Shown here piece after piece: positions 13,395 through 17,425 of a stretch of 17,425 nt of DNA (within the stretch, counting starts at the first letter, position 1; each line of letters starts with the position of its first letter). Position numbers and translations under genes: made by a program. The stretch is from assembly GCA_038238015.1 (NCBI GenBank), contig JBBRYA010000068.1, positions 1-17,425 on the forward strand, in the 5' to 3' direction. Under the pieces are notes generated by a model. That model made no database searches and was not told the origin of the DNA. It worked only from the letters and a program-made list of their open reading frames with translations. Origin of the DNA: DASQFQ01 sp038238015 (GTDB taxonomy: Bacteria > Actinomycetota > Thermoleophilia > Solirubrobacterales > Solirubrobacteraceae).

Positions 13395-14665
13395 TTAGCC
13401 CGCTCGCGCAGCCACTCCGCGAGCTCCTCAGATGCCATGTCGGCCATCCCCGCCTCGACCCGCGCGCCGGCGGCGACGAGCCGCTCGGCCGCGCGGACGT
13501 GCTCGCCGCCGGTCACGCCCTCGCGCGGAGCCTGGTAGGACCCGTGGGCGGTCCAGCCGAGCGGGCTGCCGCCCGGCGGTGCCGGGGCGGCCTCGGCGAG
13601 CGGGTCGGCTCCGCGCGCGAGCAGCAACTCGACGCCCGCGACCCAGCCGTTCCACGCCGCGTGGTGCAGCGGCGTGCCGCCGAGCTGGCCGCGCGTCTGG
13701 ATCGCCACGCCGAGGTCGAGCAGCAGCTCGAGGGCGCCCGCCTTGCGCTCGCTCGCGGCCTCGACGAGCGCGTCGGCGAACTCGCCGCGGACGCGCTCGG
13801 CGCGGTCGGGGTGCTCGCGGATGAGCGCGTCGACCGCGGCGCGATCGCCGGCGAAGCACGCGCCCAGCAGCTCGTCAACGGGGCCGATCTCGCGTCGCGC
13901 GCCGTGCTCGGCGAGCAGCTCGGCGAGGTCGGGCCGCCCCATGCGCAGCGCGAGGCCATAGGGCGTGCGGTCGTTGCGCGTGTCGTAGGCGTTCGGGTCG
14001 GCGCCGGCCTCGACCAGCAGCCGGATGACCTCCAGGGAGCGCTCGCGGTAGACCGCCCACAGCAGCGAGCGCTCGAGGTCGCGGCCCGGGTCGTGAGCGA
14101 GCAGCAGCGCCACCAGCGCGGGATCCTCGCGGTCGAACGCGTGGGCGAGGGCGTTGGTCCCCTCTACGCACGCGCCCGCGTCGAGCAGCAACCGCAAGCA
14201 GGTGTGGTCGGCGCTCTCGGTCGCGTGGTAGACCGACTCGTCGTCGTCCGGATTCGCGCCCGCCTGCAGCAGCAGCGCGGTCATGCGCGGCTCGTGCGCG
14301 ACGCCCGCGGCGCCGTAGAGCGCGCCGAGCGAGCCGAACTCCGGGTGCTGCCAGGACGAGTCCGGGTCCGCGCCCGCCTCGAGCAGCACCCGCGCGCAGT
14401 CCAGCAGCCCGTCGGTGCGCTCGCCGCCCAGGAACACCGAGTGCGTCACGTAGAGCAAGGGCAGCCACCCGCGCGCGCCGAGCGGGCGCGTAGCCAGCGT
14501 GCTGTCGCGCTCAAGCGCGCCGCGCACCACCGCCACGTCGCCCAGCACCAGCGCGGCGTCGAGCCCGCTGTGCGCGAGCTGCGGATCCGCTTCGAGCAGC
14601 GCTTGGGCGTGATCGAGGCGGCCGTCGGTGGCCTGGACTACCAGCGCGTTCGGGAGCGCGCCCAC
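13382..14665 (-). CDS. Ankyrin-repeat protein
   Basis: 427-residue protein made almost wholly of about ten ankyrin-like repeats, for example LLDCARVLLEAGADPDSS, RMTALLLQAGANPDDD, LRLLLDAGACVEG, VIRLLVEAGADPNAYD, LAELLAEHGARRE and TPLHHAAWNGWVAGVELLLARGADPLAE. Repeats of this type bind other proteins; no enzyme motif, signal peptide or membrane segment is seen. The GTG at 14665 shares one base with the methyltransferase stop (TAGTG) and has AGGAG three bases upstream. The longer frame to 15088 is a shadow of the methyltransferase. Its partner is unknown. Its last codons form the antitoxin operator. Confidence 0.85.
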   Translation of the reverse strand: MGALPNALVVQATDGRLDHAQALLEADPQLAHSGLDAALVLGDVAVVRGALERDSTLATRPLGARGWLPLLYVTHSVFLGGERTDGLLDCARVLLEAGADPDSSWQHPEFGSLGALYGAAGVAHEPRMTALLLQAGANPDDDESVYHATESADHTCLRLLLDAGACVEGTNALAHAFDREDPALVALLLAHDPGRDLERSLLWAVYRERSLEVIRLLVEAGADPNAYDTRNDRTPYGLALRMGRPDLAELLAEHGARREIGPVDELLGACFAGDRAAVDALIREHPDRAERVRGEFADALVEAASERKAGALELLLDLGVAIQTRGQLGGTPLHHAAWNGWVAGVELLLARGADPLAEAAPAPPGGSPLGWTAHGSYQAPREGVTGGEHVRAAERLVAAGARVEAGMADMASEELAEWLRERAKCYK

Positions 14666-15486
14666 TACTCCTGGACGTGCGCGGTGGCGAGCAGGCCGAC
14701 GAAGCGCCGCGGCAGCGTCCCGTCGTCCATGCGCTCGTAGGCCGCGGCGCGGAAGCGCTCGACGGCGTCCTCGGACATCGCCTCGAAGAAGGCGCGGAAG
14801 CCCTGCGCGAAGTTCCAGTCCCACCAGCCGTCGCGGTCGGCGTAGCTGCGCTCGATCTCCATCTCCTCGACGGCGACGTGCTTGAAGCCGCCGCTGCGCA
14901 GCGCGGCCTTGAGGCTGCGGGCGTCGTTGAACTGCTGGGTCATCCGCGCCGCCCCCTCGACGAGCTCGGCCGGGACCTCGTGGGCGAACTCGCGGATCAG
15001 CTCGCCCTCGAAAGCCCAGCGCGGGTCGCGCGCCCCCGACCAGACCGACGCGCCGAGCCGTCCGTGCGGAGCGAGCACGCGGTGCCACTCGCGCAGCGCC
15101 GCCTGGGGGTCGGGCATGAAGAAGACGCCGAAGCCGCAGAACACGACGTCAAAGCTCGCGTCCTCGAAGCCGAGGGCCTGCGCGTCCATCTCGCCCACGC
15201 GCACGTTCTCCAGGCCGCGTTCGGCCGCGGCGGCGCGGGCGCGCGCGACCATCGCCGGCGCGGCGTCGACGCCGACCACGACGCCGTCGGGCCCGACGAG
15301 CTCGGCGGCCGGCAGCAGCACGGCGCCCGCGCCGCAGGCGACGTCGAGCACCCGCTCGCCGGGCTGCAGCACCGCGACCTCGGCGAGCCGCTCGCCGAAC
15401 GGCGCGAAGAACTCGATGCCGGCGATGTCGTAGGTGGGCGCCGCGCGCTCGAAGGCGCCGCGCAGCGCGGCGTAGGGGTCGGTCAC
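14665..15486 (-). CDS. Class I SAM-dependent methyltransferase (UbiE-like)
   Basis: 273-residue Rossmann-fold methyltransferase. Motif I is VLDVACGAGAVLLP (46-59). Acidic D74 ends strand 2 (VVGVDAAPAMVARARA). Motif II/III region MDAQALGFEDASFDVVFCGFGVFFMPDP is followed by LREWHRVLAPHGRL, all in the order of small-molecule methyltransferases of the UbiE/Methyltransf_11 type. The C-terminal half (WWDWNFAQGFRAFFEAM) is probably the substrate cap; the substrate cannot be named. The GTG at 15486 overlaps the stop of the phospholipase-D-like gene (GTGA), and its own stop overlaps the ankyrin start. It is thus the second gene of a tightly coupled operon. Confidence 0.87.
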   Translation of the reverse strand: MTDPYAALRGAFERAAPTYDIAGIEFFAPFGERLAEVAVLQPGERVLDVACGAGAVLLPAAELVGPDGVVVGVDAAPAMVARARAAAAERGLENVRVGEMDAQALGFEDASFDVVFCGFGVFFMPDPQAALREWHRVLAPHGRLGASVWSGARDPRWAFEGELIREFAHEVPAELVEGAARMTQQFNDARSLKAALRSGGFKHVAVEEMEIERSYADRDGWWDWNFAQGFRAFFEAMSEDAVERFRAAAYERMDDGTLPRRFVGLLATAHVQE

Positions 15487-16607
15487 GACTCGACCGCCGG
15501 GTAGAGGGCCCGCAGCTGGTCGATGAACGCGGCCATCTGCTCGGCCAGCGCGGGGTCGGCGATCTCGAGCACGTTCTCCGCGTTGGTCTCGCCCGAGCGC
15601 GAGAGGTTGAAGGAGCCGATGAACGTCGTGTCGTCGGCGACGGTCACCTTCGCGTGCATGTAGTCGTGGACGCTGCCCGGGGCGTAGGGGGTCGAGCGCT
15701 TGCCGTGGAACACGGTCAGCGCGCGGTGCAGCAGCGGCGCCTTCCAGGTCGAGTGCCCGTTGTGCTCCCACTGGCTGAAGACCTGGCGGACCTGGGTCGC
15801 GTCGCAGACGCCCGCGATGTCCAGGCGCCCCTCGGCGATGACCTCGTTGAGCGTCCCCAGGATCGGCCCCGCGGTCAGCACGGGGGAGGCGATCCGCACC
15901 CGCCGCCTGGCGGCGCCGATCCGCTTGGCGATGCGGTGCGACAGCTCGGTCCCGCGGCCGGGGCAGAACCATGGCTGCACGGTCGCGTCGCCGACCTTCA
16001 CCGGCACGGCGTCAAAGCCGCCGCGGTCATCGACGCGGCCGCGCTGCCACAGGAAGTCGAAGTCGCGCTGGTAGTCCGCGGCCAGCTCGGGCGAATCGAC
16101 GGAGATCAGCACGTTCTCCTCGCGCTCCCAGGAGTCAGTCGTCCAGTTCGCCGACCCCGTCCACACCGCCGCGCCGTCGCGGATCACGTACTTGTGGTGC
16201 ATCAGGTCGCGCCAGCCGGGGATCGCCTTCAGCGGCACGCCGAGCTGCTCGAGCAGCGCCGGCTCGGTGCGCGGGGGCGGCGGCTCGAAGGGCCGCGGCT
16301 CCTCGGTGCGCTCGTCCTGGTTGTAGGCGATCCGCACCGCCACGCCGCGGTCGCGCGCGGCCGTGATGGCGCCCGCCACCGCGTCCCCCGGCGCCCCGGG
16401 CAGGCGCACGTCGTAGAGCGCGAGGTCCAGCGAGCGCTGGGCGGGCTCGAGCCAGGCCACGAGCCGCTCGGCGATGTCGGCCGCGTGCTGGCCGCCGTCG
16501 GTGAGGGTGCGGACGTCCAGGGGCGCCAGACTACCGCCACGACGCGCTCCTCCGGCGCCTCCGGCCGCTAGACTTCTAAGTCCGACTTGTGCAGTCGGAT
16601 TACCCAA
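15483..16607 (-). CDS. Phospholipase D-like protein with two HKD motifs (start uncertain)
   Basis: Two HxKxxxxD active sites define the PLD superfamily: HHKYVIRD (H137, K139, D144 counted from 16607) followed by GSANWT, and MHAKVTVADD (H318, K320, D325) followed by GSFNLS. The two halves should form one active site acting on phosphodiester bonds in lipid or nucleic acid; the substrate is unknown. No signal peptide is clear. The 5' end is puzzling. Conserved-looking sequence begins at about 16525 (LDVRTLTDGGQ), yet the only in-frame starts are a TTG at 16607, inside the divergent Rieske start, and a GTG at 16460, inside the domain. GGAGGAG and a GTG at 16540 lie in another frame. Coordinates give the maximal frame. 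Confidence 0.8.
   Translation of the reverse strand: MGNPTAQVGLRSLAAGGAGGARRGGSLAPLDVRTLTDGGQHAADIAERLVAWLEPAQRSLDLALYDVRLPGAPGDAVAGAITAARDRGVAVRIAYNQDERTEEPRPFEPPPPRTEPALLEQLGVPLKAIPGWRDLMHHKYVIRDGAAVWTGSANWTTDSWEREENVLISVDSPELAADYQRDFDFLWQRGRVDDRGGFDAVPVKVGDATVQPWFCPGRGTELSHRIAKRIGAARRRVRIASPVLTAGPILGTLNEVIAEGRLDIAGVCDATQVRQVFSQWEHNGHSTWKAPLLHRALTVFHGKRSTPYAPGSVHDYMHAKVTVADDTTFIGSFNLSRSGETNAENVLEIADPALAEQMAAFIDQLRALYPAVES
16581..16599 (+). promoter_or_regulatory. Perfect palindrome before Rieske-sufB, candidate Rrf2 operator
   Basis: TCCGACT-TGTGC-AGTCGGA is a perfect 7+7 inverted repeat ending 7 bases before the Rieske ATG. It matches the site before the Rrf2 gene (TCCGAC-N7-GTAGGC, 9254-9272) in arm sequence, spacing and distance to the start codon. 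TCGGAT (16595-16600) would be the -10 position for a leaderless message; TAGACT at 16569-16574 is an alternative. Probable binding site of the suf regulator; untested. Confidence 0.55.
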
Positions 16608-16924
16608 TGAGCCCCGTCATCGACATCTGCCCGGTAGAGGAACTGCCCCCCGGCGAGCACCGTCTCGTCGAATGGGAGGACCTCGAGATCGGGATCTTCA
16701 ACTGCAACGGGGAGCTGCTGGCCATCGAGGACCGCTGCTCCCACGACGACGGGAACCTGCTCGAAGGCGAGATCGACGCCGAGCTGTGCACCGTCGAGTG
16801 CCCGCGCCACGGCTCCGTGTTCGAGCTGCGCACCGGGAAGCCCGTGAACCTGCCTGCCTACGTACCCGTCGACACCTTCCCGGTGTCGGTTCAGGGCGGC
16901 GTGATCCAACTGGAGGTCGACTGA
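16607..16924 (+). CDS. Rieske [2Fe-2S] ferredoxin
   Basis: 105-residue Rieske-type protein, similar to dioxygenase ferredoxin subunits. Cluster ligands are C44 and H46 in RCSHDDG and C65 and H68 in CPRHGSVFEL. The C-terminal AYVPVDTFPVSV strand is typical. It is soluble, with no membrane segment. Proteins of this kind are often found inside actinomycete suf operons, where a role in electron supply or cluster handling is presumed. It starts at the ATG 16607; an in-frame GTG at 16589 would sit inside the palindrome and is rejected. sufB begins 2 bases after its stop. Confidence 0.92.
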   Translation: MSPVIDICPVEELPPGEHRLVEWEDLEIGIFNCNGELLAIEDRCSHDDGNLLEGEIDAELCTVECPRHGSVFELRTGKPVNLPAYVPVDTFPVSVQGGVIQLEVD

Positions 16925-16926
16925 CC

Positions 16927-17425
16927 ATGGCGACACCTGAGACGCTCGCCGAGCAGCAGGGGCTGGTCGGCATCAACTCCGACTACAAGGAGAAGTTCGG
17001 CTTCCACGACTCGGAGACCGGCTACGCGTTCAAGGCCCCCAAGGGCCTGACGCCCGAGCTCGTCAAGCAGATCTCGGACTTCAAGAACGAGCCGCAGTGG
17101 ATGCTCGACTTCCGCATGAAGGCCTACGAGCACTTCATCTCGCGCCCTCAGCCCACGTGGGGCTCGCCGTACCTGGCCGACGTCGACTACGACAACATCC
17201 ACTACTTCGTCCGCGCGTCGGAGAAGTCCTCGACCACCTGGGACGACGTCCCCGAGGACATCAAGAACACCTTCGACAAGCTGGGCATCCCGGAGGCCGA
17301 GCGCAAGTTCCTCTCCGGCGTCGGCGCCCAGTACGAGTCCGAGGTCGTCTACCACCAGGTCCGCGAGGACCTCGAGAAGCAGGGCGTCGTGTTCATGGAC
17401 ATGGACTCCGGCCTGCGCGAGCACG
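16927..17425 (+). CDS. sufB: Fe-S cluster assembly scaffold SufB (5' part, cut by the window edge)
   Basis: The first 166 codons of SufB are present; the gene runs off the right edge. The product begins MATPETLAEQQGLVGINSDYKEKFGF and continues with the family pattern LVKQISDFKNEPQWMLDFRMKAY (about 47-69), WDDVPEDIKNTFDKLGIPEAE and FLSGVGAQYESEVVYHQVRED. This N-terminal part precedes the beta-helix core, so the cluster-ligating residues lie outside the window. GGAGG within the end of the Rieske gene serves as Shine-Dalgarno for the ATG at 16927. SufB should pair with the SufC encoded about 7 kb upstream; sufD may follow downstream but is not seen. Confidence 0.95.
   Translation, partial: MATPETLAEQQGLVGINSDYKEKFGFHDSETGYAFKAPKGLTPELVKQISDFKNEPQWMLDFRMKAYEHFISRPQPTWGSPYLADVDYDNIHYFVRASEKSSTTWDDVPEDIKNTFDKLGIPEAERKFLSGVGAQYESEVVYHQVREDLEKQGVVFMDMDSGLREH

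Noticed and set aside
14666..15088. Longer ankyrin frame reaching 568 residues
   Set aside because: The upstream part is the methyltransferase gene read in another frame. The GTG at 14665 has a Shine-Dalgarno and a 1-base overlap.
16589..16606. GTG at 16589 as the Rieske start
   Set aside because: It lies inside the perfect palindrome and adds a non-conserved hexapeptide; the ATG at 16607 fits better.
1..17425. CRISPR arrays, tRNA or rRNA genes, insertion sequences, riboswitches
   Set aside because: No regularly spaced repeats, cloverleaf-like sequences, transposase motifs or terminal repeats were seen. Almost all of the window is explained by protein genes.

Overview
The window is very GC-rich, strongly coding, and densely packed. 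Many genes overlap by 1-4 bases (GTGA, ATGA, TGATG, TAGTG junctions). Several first-in-operon genes have a TAnnnT hexamer 6-8 bases before the start codon and no Shine-Dalgarno, as expected for leaderless actinobacterial transcripts. A SigF/SigB-type sigma factor, an Rrf2-sufC-sufS-sufU cluster and a Rieske-sufB pair fit a high-GC actinomycete-like bacterium. A Thermoleophilia/Solirubrobacterales-like organism is my best guess, from general character only.

Layout. 66-95: hairpin terminator. 138-908 (-): group 3 sigma factor. 1140-2255 (-): sarcosine-oxidase-like flavoenzyme, divergent from 2283-3518 (+), a fusion of an M14 peptidase and a peptidoglycan amidase, which is coupled to a histidine phosphatase (3515-4105). 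4072-4842 (-): exonuclease III, divergent from a RibD-type reductase (4866-5582) coupled to an NAD-kinase-like protein (5579-6466). On the minus strand follow a 60-residue CxxC protein (7448-7630), a DedA membrane protein (6840-7439) and a RidA-family protein (6463-6843). 7683-9245 (+): GGDEF diguanylate cyclase with a helical-repeat N-terminus.

From 9282 the window is dominated by Fe-S cluster assembly. An Rrf2 regulator with three cysteines (9282-9767) leads sufC, sufS and sufU (9775-12235), followed by a SnoaL-like protein. After a five-gene block on the opposite strand, the pathway resumes with a Rieske ferredoxin (16607-16924) and the start of sufB (16927 to the window edge). SufS and SufU should supply sulfur, SufB and SufC the scaffold and ATPase; sufD is not in the window. 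A matching palindrome, TCCGAC-N7-GTMGGM, lies 9-10 bases upstream of both the Rrf2 and the Rieske start codons. It is a good candidate operator by which the Rrf2 protein controls itself and the distant sufB unit.

The interrupting minus-strand block (12711 to about 16607) reads phospholipase-D-like protein, SAM methyltransferase, ankyrin-repeat protein, Phd/YefM-type antitoxin and PIN toxin. Junctions are overlapping or 4 bases apart, so it looks like one transcript. The last codons of the ankyrin gene also form a perfect palindrome that probably is the toxin-antitoxin operator. The most noteworthy points are the shared suf palindrome, the split suf locus, this coupled operon, the M14-amidase fusion, an insertion in SufC, a SufU without its usual insertion, and two divergent promoters whose -10 elements share the same TA step.
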